Positions 17,263-26,731 of a DNA stretch of 64,000 nt are shown here, in pieces; the first letter of the stretch is position 1; every line of letters begins with the position of its first letter. This DNA is from Aeoliella straminimaris (GTDB lineage: Bacteria > Planctomycetota > Planctomycetia > Pirellulales > Lacipirellulaceae): the NCBI RefSeq assembly GCF_024054565.1, contig NZ_JAMXLR010000006.1:124001-188000 (forward strand), written 5' to 3'. The notes below the pieces were generated by a model that worked only from the letters and a program-made list of their open reading frames with translations, was not told the DNA's origin and did not search any database. A program made the translations under genes and the position numbers.

Positions 17263-18909
17263 TTAATGCGATGAGATTGAAATGACTCCATCTACGTACG
17301 GCCATTTGTTCAATTCCTGGATGCCAGTCATCAACTCAGAAAGCGATACACATGGAAAATCCGGGATGAAGTAGGATGCGTACGTTGGATACAGCGTTAC
17401 CAGTGCACCGGCAACTCGTTGTGGCTCAATTGCGGGCAAGTTCGGGATGATCGTGCGAAGGGACCGCGATATCGGTCCGATATTATTCTGCACCCAATCA
17501 AATTTGCGCCTCAACTGCTCTGCGTAACACTTATCTCCCATGGCGAATTTGGATATGTCATCACGAATCAACGATGGTTCGTGCCCTGCATCAACCATCT
17601 TGCACTCGACGACTATTATCAGTGCTTCATTTGGAAGGTATCCAAGGAAGTCTATCTCGCCAATGTCCCCAGGGATTTGAATACTTGTATCCCCGACACC
17701 AATTTTCTTCTTCAGCGATGCTCTCCCGAGTATACCCGCGCGCTGCAAGTTGCGATCGACCTCGTTCTCAAACCATTTGCCAGCGGCGTTCTGAAGTTGA
17801 CCCAGTGCTCTATTGGTAGACGAAGTTCGCCATTCGCGTGGAAAGCGCTGGAAAATTGTGCCATCACGCAACAAGAGCAAGCACTCTCGCGCCATCCTCC
17901 GGGACCAAGCTAGGTGGTGCCCAGTCTCATGTGTCAATTCAAGAAAGCCACGACGCGTTGGGCGATATTCTCTTTTGGGTTTCCAAACTTGTCTCCCTTC
18001 GGCACTAGCTCTGTCGAATAGTACCGTAAACCCATCAAGGAGCAGTTCCGCGGCCTTTGCTGTCCACCCACGCTCTATTCTCAGCCAATCGAGAACAGAC
18101 GATCGACTGGTGACGGGAACATCAAAATCGTTGGGGGCACATTGGACTCCGTCAGTTATTTCGACCAATGTATCTACAGCTGTCTGATAGGAAAATCCCA
18201 ACTCTTGTTCGCAGATGCTGTTAAGAATGCGGCTTTGAAAAGCGGTGTCCACATTGGGTTGCTTCCCAATAAGAAAATTGTCTCGAACATTCCTGTCTGC
18301 CGTGACCCGCCGTGAGAAATCTTCAAATTGCTTAGGGTGCTCTATAGCTAGGTCCCAGTAAATCTCCCCACCTTCGGGCAATATCTTAAAAGTAGTCTGG
18401 TCGGGATGAATTCCATAAGTTTGATCGCTCAAGATATATAGATGCACTAGCATCTCGCCGCATACGCATATTGTTTCCAGCCCGAGTAGCAGCGATGGTC
18501 GTGGAGTGTCCTGGTGTTTTTTTAGACCTTTCGCGGCTACAAGCTCAGCTATGTGCTTTAGGCTGCGCCGAATCAGAGGTCCTTTTTCTGACCAGTACTT
18601 CCGTTCGTCGTATGTAAGTGCGTTTGCTTTGGCCTCGAATTCGATCGCGGTGGCCTTGTCGTATTGGTCGAGAATGCAGCGGAGTAAATCTGCTGATGCG
18701 AGTTTCTCCATCTCTGTGGAAATCACAGCGTGGTAGTAGCCAAATTGGTATTGGAGAATCTCATTGATCTTGGCTCGATCAGAGTAAGTTCCAGTTGAGT
18801 ACCCTTCTCGTAAGTGTCGCTCTGCTTCATAGCGGAGTATAATTTCTGTTTCTGCTCGGGGTCGAAAAAGGATCTCTCCACCAATTTCGATGTGGAACGC
18901 GCTGTCCAT
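17263..18909 (-). CDS. putative nuclease with C-terminal PD-(D/E)XK-like domain
   Basis: 548 residues from the ATG at 18909, chosen because AAGGAG stands six bases upstream; an in-frame TTG at 19023 would add 38 residues. The first 300 residues are helical with no known motif. Near the C-terminus, GEIDFLGYLPNEALIIVVECK gives the acidic residue followed by a hydrophobic strand and E-x-K (E435/K437) of a restriction-endonuclease-like fold, after a stretch that reads KWFENEVDRNLQRAG. DNA or RNA cleavage is therefore likely but not shown. It lies 150 bases downstream of an Abi_C-type gene in an AT-richer segment flanked by inverted repeats, which suggests a transferred two-gene defence module. 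Confidence 0.6.
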   Translation of the reverse strand: MDSAFHIEIGGEILFRPRAETEIILRYEAERHLREGYSTGTYSDRAKINEILQYQFGYYHAVISTEMEKLASADLLRCILDQYDKATAIEFEAKANALTYDERKYWSEKGPLIRRSLKHIAELVAAKGLKKHQDTPRPSLLLGLETICVCGEMLVHLYILSDQTYGIHPDQTTFKILPEGGEIYWDLAIEHPKQFEDFSRRVTADRNVRDNFLIGKQPNVDTAFQSRILNSICEQELGFSYQTAVDTLVEITDGVQCAPNDFDVPVTSRSSVLDWLRIERGWTAKAAELLLDGFTVLFDRASAEGRQVWKPKREYRPTRRGFLELTHETGHHLAWSRRMARECLLLLRDGTIFQRFPREWRTSSTNRALGQLQNAAGKWFENEVDRNLQRAGILGRASLKKKIGVGDTSIQIPGDIGEIDFLGYLPNEALIIVVECKMVDAGHEPSLIRDDISKFAMGDKCYAEQLRRKFDWVQNNIGPISRSLRTIIPNLPAIEPQRVAGALVTLYPTYASYFIPDFPCVSLSELMTGIQELNKWPYVDGVISISSH

Positions 18910-19059
18910 GAGTTGCTCCTTAGCCGGTATCCATCCAAGGATTTCGATTCTGCTATCTGTTCTAATGAGCCTATAAGGTGTTTCCGGATGAATAATTGCA
19001 GAGATTTGTTGTCTCCTATTCAACTCGTTTGCATGTGCTTGGGTTCCGTCGAGGTTCTT

Positions 19060-19887
19060 CTACTTGCCGTACCTTGCTGACTCGATGGTTCTCAGATACA
19101 CAAGAATTGAATTCATTGAATTTACAACGAGGCGCGCTTCTGCTGGCTCCAGGATAGAGTTGTCATGAGCCAAGGAATGGTTGTTTCGCAAGTCGTTGAA
19201 GCTGTCGAGTAAGCCAATGAATGACTTTAGTGCCCTCGCAGTAAAGTCATGAAGTTGACGTTCTTGCTCTAGGCACTTGCGGTACTTCCCGAATCTCGAA
19301 TGAAGTGGCTCACTTTGAATGCAGTTAATGCCTCTTGATGCAAGCAAATGTGTGACTTTCTTTGTGCAGTAGGTGTGTAGATGGTCTATGGCCACCTCGG
19401 GCTTGTTGGCTGCTAGAGTTCGCTCAATGTCGTCGACCAGTTCTTCTAAGGTTCTATCCGAGGCAAATGACTCGATGCCATCTGTGGGCATGCTCGATGC
19501 ATCAGATTCTAGTCTTGTGATGACTTCCAGGAAGTTCTTGGATCGTGATCTGGCGAGTTCGGTCACCTCAGAATTTGTATCTCTTTCGAGGAGGCCCTCC
19601 CTGTGATTCCAGAGCGCTCGAAGCACTTGAAGTGCTCTGGGTGAGCTTGCCTTAGTCAGAAACGCCGTCAGGTAGTTCCGCTTCGAAGGGCCGTTACTTC
19701 GGTACTCCTCGGAGTAGATGTCAACCCCGAACTCATCTTCGAAGAACTCCGCCATGGTTGCATCCGAAAAGTCGAGAACGTAGCCGAAACCGCGGGGGTA
19801 TGCCATTGCGTCCTCGATCACCTTAATCTCCGATCGCTTTAGATTTGCCACGCCAGGAGCTCCTGTGAGATTCAGTCTTATCTGCAA
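19060..19887 (-). CDS. abortive-infection-like protein (Abi_C-type C-terminus)
   Basis: 275 residues if translation starts at the TTG at 19887 (GGAG four bases upstream); an ATG at 19806 (MAYPRGFGYVLDF) is the alternative. Residues about 30-60 (VLDFSDATMAEFFEDEFGVDIYSEEYRSNGPSKRNYLTAFL) resemble the N-terminal region common to many AbiJ/Abi-like proteins. The end, LLDSFNDLRNNHSLAHDNSILEPAEARLVVNSMNSIL, matches the Abi_C (PF14355) pattern with RNNxSLAH. Such proteins are predicted to act in phage exclusion by growth arrest, through an unknown mechanism. The gene precedes the putative nuclease on the same strand. Confidence 0.65.
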   Translation of the reverse strand: MQIRLNLTGAPGVANLKRSEIKVIEDAMAYPRGFGYVLDFSDATMAEFFEDEFGVDIYSEEYRSNGPSKRNYLTAFLTKASSPRALQVLRALWNHREGLLERDTNSEVTELARSRSKNFLEVITRLESDASSMPTDGIESFASDRTLEELVDDIERTLAANKPEVAIDHLHTYCTKKVTHLLASRGINCIQSEPLHSRFGKYRKCLEQERQLHDFTARALKSFIGLLDSFNDLRNNHSLAHDNSILEPAEARLVVNSMNSILVYLRTIESARYGK

Positions 19888-20240
19888 CGTACTCCAGTGA
19901 CAGTCAACCGAGGTATTGGGTTCTTGAGTTCATCGCCAAGAATTCAATTTCTTCGGATATACCAAATCCTCTAACACGCTGGGTCGAACTCTGATGTTGG
20001 CAGCGATTCATTCTACAGGACTGAGCTGTAGGAATGTGATGCAGTTGGCTTCTCCAAGTGTGGGTGCCTAGGGGCAGCTCCCTCCAAGTCGAAATTGAAA
20101 CGTTGCTTGCCATAAAAAGCGATATCCATGGCGAGGCCACCACCCTCCCCGGGCCTGAGAGCCCGACCCTCCCGCAAGCGGGAGGGTGAATTCTTGGGGT
20201 CGCGGTTTCTCGTGTTGCAGTGCCCTCCCTTCTCCAACCT
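19888..20240. other. intergenic region with perfect palindrome
   Basis: No supported gene. It contains a 10-bp perfect inverted repeat with a two-base centre, ACCCTCCCGC at 20166-20175 and GCGGGAGGGT at 20178-20187, which looks like a REP-type element. The rest appears to be upstream DNA of the Abi-like gene. Confidence 0.5.
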
Positions 20241-20278
20241 AGATCCTTCAGTCGCTTAAGCTCCCTCAGGATGACACG
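20241..20278 (-). repeat. dispersed repeat, right arm of inverted pair
   Basis: The reverse complement reads TGTCATCCTGAGGGAGC then TTAAGCGACTGAAGGATCT and matches 17161-17198 in all but a few positions. It lies to the right of the two-gene module, in the opposite orientation to the left arm. Confidence 0.85.
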
Positions 20279-20440
20279 CGCGCTTGCGTCTTTGGAGCAA
20301 TCGGCGGGCCACCTCGCTCGTTCGCGGAGCGAACGGCCACACTCTAACTCACCATTTTCTTGTAGTTTTCTTACACGCACTGCGGTACAACCAAAATACG
20401 GTTAACTGTACGCAAGAACACTACCAAGAAGGAGGCCAAA

Positions 20441-20983
20441 ATGGCGAGGCCGAGGGTGTTGGATGAGGAGAAGTTGGAGCTGATTCGCAGGATGGTGGCG
20501 GCCGGGATGTCGCTCGCGCGGACTGCCGAGCACGTGGGGTGCGATGTGAAAACCATCTGGCGGCACCGGCGGCAGCATCCGGAGTTCGATGCCGAGCTGC
20601 GGCGGGCGCGGGTCGCGGCGGATGCCGGGCCGCTCGAGACGGTGCGGCGGGCGGCGGCCACCAACTGGCGAGCGGCCGTCTGGTTGCTGGACCGGCAGGC
20701 CCGGCTGCAAAAGCAACAAGAACGGGCGCGCAAGCAAGGAGCCACGTCTCGAAAGCAAGCAGACCCACGCCAGCGGGCTCGGCAGCAGCGCGATCGGCAG
20801 CTGCAGGATCTGCGCCCCTTGGCGGTGGCCGTCGAGCGGTGGGTTGCCGAGTGGAACCGCCGCCATGACGAGCGGCGAATCGACTCGGTTGAGGTTTTGG
20901 TCCAACTGGCGGGCGGTGCGGAGAACAACGCGGCCAGTTGTTCCCCACCCCGCGAGCAGACGAGTCGAAAAAACAAGGGGTAA
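20441..20983 (+). CDS. helix-turn-helix DNA-binding protein
   Basis: 180 residues from the ATG at 20441, with AAGGAGG six bases upstream. Residues 8-50 (DEEKLELIRRMVAAGMSLARTAEHVGCDVKTIWRHRRQHPEF) form a homeodomain-like helix-turn-helix of the kind found in resolvases, Hin-type proteins and small terminase subunits. The rest is strongly basic and Gln/Arg-rich, probably a coiled coil (residues 75-125), followed by a Ser/Thr/Asn-rich tail. It lies 300 bases before tmRNA. Its exact role is unknown; a regulator or phage-derived DNA-binding protein is plausible. Confidence 0.65.
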   Translation: MARPRVLDEEKLELIRRMVAAGMSLARTAEHVGCDVKTIWRHRRQHPEFDAELRRARVAADAGPLETVRRAAATNWRAAVWLLDRQARLQKQQERARKQGATSRKQADPRQRARQQRDRQLQDLRPLAVAVERWVAEWNRRHDERRIDSVEVLVQLAGGAENNAASCSPPREQTSRKNKG

Positions 20984-21285
20984 ACTAACCTGGGGGGAAC
21001 CAAAACCCCCGGAGTTTTGGGCCCATGAATATAAATCCCCCACCGTTGGCCCAAAACCACGGTTGGCCCAAAACGAACAAGGCTCGGATAGCCGGTCCGC
21101 CACGCGGGCCGCGAAAGTGGTCCATCCACACCCAGGGGGCTCGCGAAAGTGCTCCGTCTGGCGACGGAAGCTACGGGGGGTCCTGCGCGACTGCGGCAAA
21201 TTGACGAAACAACAGAACCTTCACCAGCCGATAGTGGTCGCATACAATAGGGAGTCCGCCTGCGGGCGGCAGCTTCACTCTACAC
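20984..21285. other. region upstream of tmRNA with short repeats
   Basis: About 300 bases. GGCCCAAAAC occurs at about 21048-21057 and 21065-21074 and once inverted at 21014-21023; the flanking GTTGGCCCAAAAC is a 13-base direct repeat. A 7-bp stem (CCAAAAC/GTTTTGG) sits at 21000-21020. The tmRNA promoter should lie here. Confidence 0.45.
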
Positions 21286-21646
21286 GGGGGCGAACAGGGT
21301 TCGACCGGATAGGCGAAGCGTAAGTGGCGTGTCGTGGTTGATCGGTGGCCCACGTAAAAAGCCGATCAAAACCTTCAATTGCCGAAGGTAACTACGCTTT
21401 GGCTGCCTAGAACTAGGCTGCCCGTTCCCCAGCTGCTCGCCGGAAGCGGCTGACGGAACGTATAACCCCCTCCGGACCGCTGCGGTTCATTGCTGAGCAC
21501 GGCCGCGGTTAAATAAGTTCTCGGCTAGTTCATCGGTAGCCCTGCCTGAGAGGCGCCCGATGAGCGAAATCAAATCTCTCGGGACACACACGTAGAAGCT
21601 TACGTGGAGATATTACGGGACGCGGGTTCGATTCCCGCCGCCTCCA
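21286..21646 (+). ncRNA. ssrA: tmRNA (transfer-messenger RNA)
   Basis: 361 bases. The 5' end GGGGGCG pairs with the 3' acceptor strand CGCCTCC (21639-21645) with one G-T pair, followed by the discriminator A at 21646; CCA is not encoded. A T-arm (GCGGG-TTCGATT-CCCGC, 21622-21638) is intact. A reading frame in the first third ends ...AEGNYALAA then TAG, the usual hydrophobic -ALAA degradation tag. The RNA rescues stalled ribosomes by adding this tag to the unfinished protein. The first tag codon is not certain. The 3' end of the gene overlaps the integrase coding sequence. Confidence 0.93.
21600..21646. other. probable attachment site (tmRNA 3' end)
   Basis: The tyrosine recombinase gene on the minus strand ends at 21600, inside the last 47 bases of tmRNA. 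Integrases of genomic islands commonly recombine at the 3' end of tmRNA and leave the tmRNA intact. The other copy of this 3' segment, expected at the far end of the island, was not found in the rest of the window. Confidence 0.65.
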
Positions 21647-22943
21647 CTTTGTCACTTGTTGCCAACTGGCGACGATCAGCGTCAAAACCCTTGCCTCGGC
21701 AAGGGTTTACGCGTTTCTGGAGATTCTCTTCGGTGTCAGACGAAGTCATCCCATGCCCCTTGGCGCCGCAAAAAGTGCAGCGCATTTGCAGCGCGCCAGA
21801 TTTTGGCAGCGCTGCAAGAGTGGCGGGTTCTACCCTCCTTTGAGGTGTCGGCAGGTTTGCGACGGCCTTGGCCTGGTCGCTAAGGCCAATGTGCGTGTAT
21901 TTCATCGTCATGGTCACGTCAGAGTGTCGCGCCAGCTCTTTGGCCTCCGGCAGAGACACGCCATTCCGCAGAAGTTCGGTGATGTGCGTGTGGCGACCAG
22001 CGGCATGGAAGTCCGCTATTCCCTCCTCTGTCTTGTAGGCGATACCGACCCGCTCCAGGTCCTTCTTCACCATGAGCCACGTCTTCTTTCGCTCCAGTCG
22101 AGGAAATAGTTTCTCAGACGGCTTGAGTCCTTTTAGCCAGCTTTCGAGCAAATTGACGAGATCGGGGTGTAGCGGCAGGACATCTTTGCGGCGGTGTTTG
22201 GAGCACGCCGCTTCTACAGTGACTGTAGCTGGACTGACGTCTAGCACAAAGCTCCTCGGCGTCAGGCTGGAGAGCTCTTTCCTCCTTAGGCCCGTCATGT
22301 AGGAAAGCAGATATACTTTGGCCCTCTGCTCGCCCGATAGGCCCTGGATTCGCTTACTACTCGACCGAGCCGACTCGACTAGCTCATATACCTCCTCCGA
22401 GGTCAAAGCCCGACGGGGATGTCGCACGTCAGTTGCAGTGTTAAGACGCTCTAAGCGCACAAGTGGGCTCGCTAAGAGCCGTTTCGTAGTCACACACCAG
22501 TAGCAGAATGCGTCCATGGCCTGCAGATAGTGATTGTAGGTGCGATGCCCTAAATTCTCCGCTTTCCGCAGCTTGCGAAGATAGCTCTGGACCTCCTCTG
22601 CCTCGATAGCTCCAAGGGTTTCAAAGCCACATCCCTCTACTACGCGGCGGACACGAGCCATAGTGAGCTTCACGTGCTTTTCGGTATTGTCGGAGAGGCT
22701 TTCTTCGAAGGCCGACAAGTGCTCATGGATTGGGGCAGACCGATGCGTGGCTACGCGATCCTGCGACGGATCGATGAGACCCGTGGCTCGTTGCCTTGCT
22801 TCGGATTCGAGCTTTGCTGCAAGTTCCTCCGTCAATCCCTTGTCGGTAAAGCCCCGCACTGTGCGGCGTTTACCTAGGTGATCAACGTACTGGATCAGGT
22901 ACGGCTCGTTGCGTCGCTTACTGCGTTTGAAAATAGAAGCCAT
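21600..22943 (-). CDS. tyrosine recombinase / integrase
   Basis: 447 residues from the ATG at 22943, with AAGGAG seven bases upstream. The catalytic core is clear: TGLRRKELSSL (first catalytic Arg), a HAAGRHTHITELL block (second His/Arg), and LARHSDVTMTMKYTH containing the nucleophile Tyr. The N-terminal 160 residues contain the SAM-like core-binding domain (FEESLSDNTEKHVKLTMARV). It would cut and rejoin DNA at an attachment site, here most likely the 3' end of tmRNA. The last 15 residues (EAAGIEPASRNIST) are encoded by the opposite strand of tmRNA, so the present C-terminus is set by the integration site. Its partner gene sits two bases upstream. Confidence 0.92.
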   Translation of the reverse strand: MASIFKRSKRRNEPYLIQYVDHLGKRRTVRGFTDKGLTEELAAKLESEARQRATGLIDPSQDRVATHRSAPIHEHLSAFEESLSDNTEKHVKLTMARVRRVVEGCGFETLGAIEAEEVQSYLRKLRKAENLGHRTYNHYLQAMDAFCYWCVTTKRLLASPLVRLERLNTATDVRHPRRALTSEEVYELVESARSSSKRIQGLSGEQRAKVYLLSYMTGLRRKELSSLTPRSFVLDVSPATVTVEAACSKHRRKDVLPLHPDLVNLLESWLKGLKPSEKLFPRLERKKTWLMVKKDLERVGIAYKTEEGIADFHAAGRHTHITELLRNGVSLPEAKELARHSDVTMTMKYTHIGLSDQAKAVANLPTPQRRVEPATLAALPKSGALQMRCTFCGAKGHGMTSSDTEENLQKRVNPCRGKGFDADRRQLATSDKVEAAGIEPASRNIST

Positions 22944-22945
22944 GC

Positions 22946-23188
22946 TTATCTCCTTGATCGTCCATTGTCGCCGTCTTGCTGCGGCGGACAACCTTCCGCA
23001 ATCCAGTTTTTGATTTCGTCAACTCGCCATCGAACAGTTCCAGCCAAACGAACTGGCTCTGGGAGCTGTCTCGCACTTCGCATACGCCATAAAGTACGTG
23101 TAGAAATTTGCATCATGCGAGCCAGATCACCTGCCGGGATGAGCAGGGATTCTTGAGCTGTGGCTGAAGGTTCCTGGGGTATCGCCAT
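22946..23188 (-). CDS. excisionase-like / AlpA-type HTH protein
   Basis: 80 residues from the ATG at 23188 (AGGAG six bases upstream; an upstream Met at 23206 is less well placed). The sequence LIPAGDLARMMQISTRTLWRMRSARQLPEPVRLAGTVRWRVDEIKNWI is the winged-helix MerR/HTH_17 pattern of excisionases and AlpA regulators. It ends two bases before the integrase start and is co-transcribed with it. It probably sets direction of integrase recombination or regulates it. Confidence 0.85.
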   Translation of the reverse strand: MAIPQEPSATAQESLLIPAGDLARMMQISTRTLWRMRSARQLPEPVRLAGTVRWRVDEIKNWIAEGCPPQQDGDNGRSRR

Positions 23189-23401
23189 ACCTAACTCCTG
23201 TAACATCGCCCACTGAATTCGCTATCAACTGCAGTTGATCGTATCTCCGTTGCAGCTGGACAGTTTCCAACTCCATCACATATCTAGGCACGGTTTCTGC
23301 CCACTCATTGCGCTACAACACGAATTCATTACCCGATGCGGCGTCAATACTGTGCACAACTGACGGTGGAGCAGCGGTCAACAGGCCATCGGAAGATTGG
23401 T

Positions 23402-26400
23402 CTAGCGGCTTGGACTTACCCGGTCTAGTTGCCTCAAGCGATACTCTGAAAAGTAGTGCAGACGTGGCATCCCCACGTAGTAATTTGCAGTCTCGACGGA
23501 TTTTCGATAAGCCTCTTCGGCGTCCTCAATTTGACCATCAAGTTCATTTCGCTGTCCTACATAGAACCAGACGAAAGAGTCTTGTCGCTGGTTCTCTGGC
23601 TGCAGCTTCGTCCATTGGTTCACGTATTCCTCAGTACTCACCCATTGTAGAAAGTAAGCGGCAGTCCATTGGTTGCGATCGCCATTTGCCAAGTCATAGT
23701 CCGTCGTACCGCCCTTAGCAGGTTGCCCCAAGGGAGCGAGCAAGTTTCTAAACGTATGCTCAGCAGCTTCCTTGTCCCCCAGCGCATATAGTGCCCATCC
23801 AAGCGACTTCTGGTAGAAGCGTGATTTACCACCATCAGCAATGGCACGGCGAATCTGTTCAGCAGCACGTTCGTTCTGTCCGTCAAGAAGGATCAGCTCA
23901 GCGAAAATGAGTCGCTCCAGTGGTGTCCACGCGTGTTCCAGATCGATATCGTTGGCTACTTCGACTGACGCTTCCAAAGCTGGCATGCGATCGGCAATTG
24001 CCTGAAACACTGGCTCTATCCAATAACGCCCATCTCCAGGTTGAAATTCACTGGCGAACTCTTCAAGTAGCGACTTGGCATCGGCGGCACGGCTCATTCG
24101 TAGGTAAAGGCCCACGAGAGTACCCAGACACTCGGCTTCGTCGCGAGTCCTTTGCAGGCTTGTCGGGATGGCGGCAAGAACCTGTTCGAGCAGTTCGATT
24201 GCCGACTGATGCTGGTTTGTGCGTAAGTACGCGTTTGTGAGCGCACGTACTGTGTTTACGGTGTCTTTGTCATAGTTACTGGGATTCTGCTTCCAAGCAT
24301 TCAAGGCCTGCTCGTAGAGTGCAACTGCCTCGTCGAATCGACCAATGGACTCATAGGAGCGAGCTAGATTGTTCATGCTCCGGCGAGTGAGGTAGTGTTC
24401 GAGACCAAGTTGTACTTTCATGAGTGCATATGTCTGCTCTCGTAATGCCATGGCGTCATTATCGCGCCCGAGAACATCATAGCTGTTCGCTAAATCATTT
24501 TGGATTCTCAGCGTCTGGGGGTGACTTTCGCTAAGCGTAGCTCTCGTTGCCTGCAGAGTTTCTTCTTGCAGTTGTGCTGCCTTGCCAGTCTCTCCGATGT
24601 TGTAGTAGCAGTTCGCAACATTATTCATGCTATTGAGCGTATCAGGGTCATTGGAACCAAGAACTTGCCTGCGTCGTTCAAGTGTGGATTGATGAAGTTG
24701 CAGTGCATCCTTAATTCGTCCAAGGCGTAGATAATTGTTGGCGAGACCGTTCGTGCTGCGAAGTGTATCAGGGTCGTCGACACCTAGCTTTCCCTTACGC
24801 AGTTCCACGGTCTCCTCGTACAATGAGTTCGCCTTGTCATGCTGTCCAAGTGCAGTGTAGCTATTAGCTAACCCGAATAGGCTTACAAGCGAATTTATGT
24901 CTTCAGGCCCCAAGTGCTCCTCGTACAACTGTCGCGCTTCTGAATACTGTTCCAGTGCGAGCTCAGACTCGCCAAGGTAGAGAAATGAAGCGCCCAGCGT
25001 GTTGCGAAGGCGAGCTTCAACAAGCGGCTGATCGACAAATCGAATCCTTACATCTTCCATTGCCGCATTAATTGCTTGTCGCAGCGTTACTTCTCGGCCG
25101 AGGCCCCCGTCTTGTCCCTCCGGTCGTGCCGCCGCAAGCACTCTGTCTTCCAAAAAGTCCAATACCGCGACGGTCCGCTTTTCACTCGCTTGTGCCAAGT
25201 TCCTCGCGTCAATTGCATCCGCCGCCTTGCGACGGGAGTCAAGTGCAAACAACAACGATAGTGTTGCGCCTCCCACAAGGGATGCAATGGCTACAGCCGC
25301 CGCCGTTGCAACGCTCTTGTTGCGACCTGCCCAGCGGAAAGCACGCGCAAAGCGTCCCACTGGGCGCGCTACAATCGGCTCACCACGCAACAATCGGTGA
25401 AGTTCATCACTGACATCATTCGCCGTTTGATATCTTTTTCCCGGATCCTTCTCTAGACATTTCGAGGTTATCGTTTCAAGATCTTTGGGAATCGTTGCAT
25501 TCAACTTTCGAGGACTAGGAGCCTCCGCGTTAATTACTTGATGAAGAATCATGCGTACATTGCCGCGAAATGGGAGCTCGCCGGTGAGAAGTTGAAACAG
25601 AATCACCCCCAGCGAGTACACGTCGCTACGGCGATCGGCAGCATGCGATTCCCCCTGGGCTTGCTCCGGTGACATGTAGGCAGGGGTCCCGACGACTTGC
25701 CCGTCAATTGTCACCGTCACCTCGCCCACTTCGCGACGCGCCAGGCCGAAATCCATCAAGTGAGGCTCGCCGGCCCCGTCCATCATGATGTTTGCCGGCT
25801 TCAGATCGCGGTGGACAACACCTTGCTCATGGGCATGATGCAGGGCATCGGCAATCTTTGCACAGACTTCTGCAGCTTCCGGGCTGGAGAGCTGCTGTCC
25901 CGTGAGCCAGTCTCCAAGCGTAATTCCGCGAACCAAGTCGCTGACGATGAAGACGGTATCTCCCTCGCGGCCGACTTCGTGGACGCTGACTATATTCGGA
26001 TGCCGCAGTTGGGCCGAAGCTCGCGCCTCACGCAGAAACTTCTCTGTCTCGTCCGCGTCCATATCCGAACGACGCGGGATCTTCACGGCGACTGTTCGGT
26101 CGAGTTCTTTGTCACGCGCCTTCCAGACGCTGCCAAACCCTCCCATCCCCAATCGCTCGATCAATTCAAACCGCCCCATCTCCGTTAAGGAATCGGCGCT
26201 CCGCGTCGACCGCGGATTGTCAATGAGGCTAAAGTGGCTGCCGCAGCTCTCGCAGATTAAGTCGCTCAGTGGACAGTCCGCCGCCAACTCCTGCGGCGCG
26301 TGACACTGGGGACAGCGAATCCGAAGACGTCGGCCGGGCGTTGAGTCGTGTTTCAACGTCGCCGTCTCGGCTGCCTCCGCAGCAGGCCAGAGACGCTCTT

Positions 26401-26554
26401 CGTGTGCGAAGAACGACCTCAGATCTTCGGCCAACGCTGGATGTTGGGCGATTAGCTCTTCACGGTCGACGTGCACACCCTCATCGAGCTTGCGCAGGTA
26501 TTCGGCAAGAACCTGCTCGAGTTCGGAATGTGCGTGGTTGCCTGTGGGGCTCAT
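23402..26554 (-). CDS. Ser/Thr protein kinase with TPR repeats, membrane-bound
   Basis: 1050 residues from the ATG at 26554 (a TTG three codons earlier is possible). A zinc-ribbon-like pair CPQC...CESC lies at about 81-104. The kinase domain (about 128-395) has all key parts: GMGGFG glycine loop, VAVKIP lysine, HRDLKPANIM, DFGLA, GTPAYMSPEQ and DVYSLGVILFQLL. A single membrane helix at about 416-438 is followed by about 10 TPR-like units (for example EDINSLVSLFGLANSYTALGQHDKA) in the region from 530 to 900. Such kinases are abundant in planctomycetes. It is divergent to the HTH gene and the defence-like cluster, with 177 bases between, so it may be an upstream sensor or be unrelated. Confidence 0.92.
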   Translation of the reverse strand: MSPTGNHAHSELEQVLAEYLRKLDEGVHVDREELIAQHPALAEDLRSFFAHEERLWPAAEAAETATLKHDSTPGRRLRIRCPQCHAPQELAADCPLSDLICESCGSHFSLIDNPRSTRSADSLTEMGRFELIERLGMGGFGSVWKARDKELDRTVAVKIPRRSDMDADETEKFLREARASAQLRHPNIVSVHEVGREGDTVFIVSDLVRGITLGDWLTGQQLSSPEAAEVCAKIADALHHAHEQGVVHRDLKPANIMMDGAGEPHLMDFGLARREVGEVTVTIDGQVVGTPAYMSPEQAQGESHAADRRSDVYSLGVILFQLLTGELPFRGNVRMILHQVINAEAPSPRKLNATIPKDLETITSKCLEKDPGKRYQTANDVSDELHRLLRGEPIVARPVGRFARAFRWAGRNKSVATAAAVAIASLVGGATLSLLFALDSRRKAADAIDARNLAQASEKRTVAVLDFLEDRVLAAARPEGQDGGLGREVTLRQAINAAMEDVRIRFVDQPLVEARLRNTLGASFLYLGESELALEQYSEARQLYEEHLGPEDINSLVSLFGLANSYTALGQHDKANSLYEETVELRKGKLGVDDPDTLRSTNGLANNYLRLGRIKDALQLHQSTLERRRQVLGSNDPDTLNSMNNVANCYYNIGETGKAAQLQEETLQATRATLSESHPQTLRIQNDLANSYDVLGRDNDAMALREQTYALMKVQLGLEHYLTRRSMNNLARSYESIGRFDEAVALYEQALNAWKQNPSNYDKDTVNTVRALTNAYLRTNQHQSAIELLEQVLAAIPTSLQRTRDEAECLGTLVGLYLRMSRAADAKSLLEEFASEFQPGDGRYWIEPVFQAIADRMPALEASVEVANDIDLEHAWTPLERLIFAELILLDGQNERAAEQIRRAIADGGKSRFYQKSLGWALYALGDKEAAEHTFRNLLAPLGQPAKGGTTDYDLANGDRNQWTAAYFLQWVSTEEYVNQWTKLQPENQRQDSFVWFYVGQRNELDGQIEDAEEAYRKSVETANYYVGMPRLHYFSEYRLRQLDRVSPSR

Positions 26555-26731
26555 TATCCGCAAGTCGGCATGTGCCGATTTAGCTGCACGATAGTGCCTT
26601 GGAACCTCACCGCCTTAGTGCGGCGCCGATCAGAAACGTTCTGTGTACTGGGTGGTGTCATCAATTGTGCCGGTTTGGTAAGGTTAAGCAACCCTTTTGG
26701 GGAGTCCGACCGAAATCTCGGAAGAAGTGTA

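Noticed and set aside
21000-21074. possible CRISPR-like short repeats before tmRNA
   Set aside because: Only two direct copies and one inverted copy of a 10-13 base word; no regular spacers.
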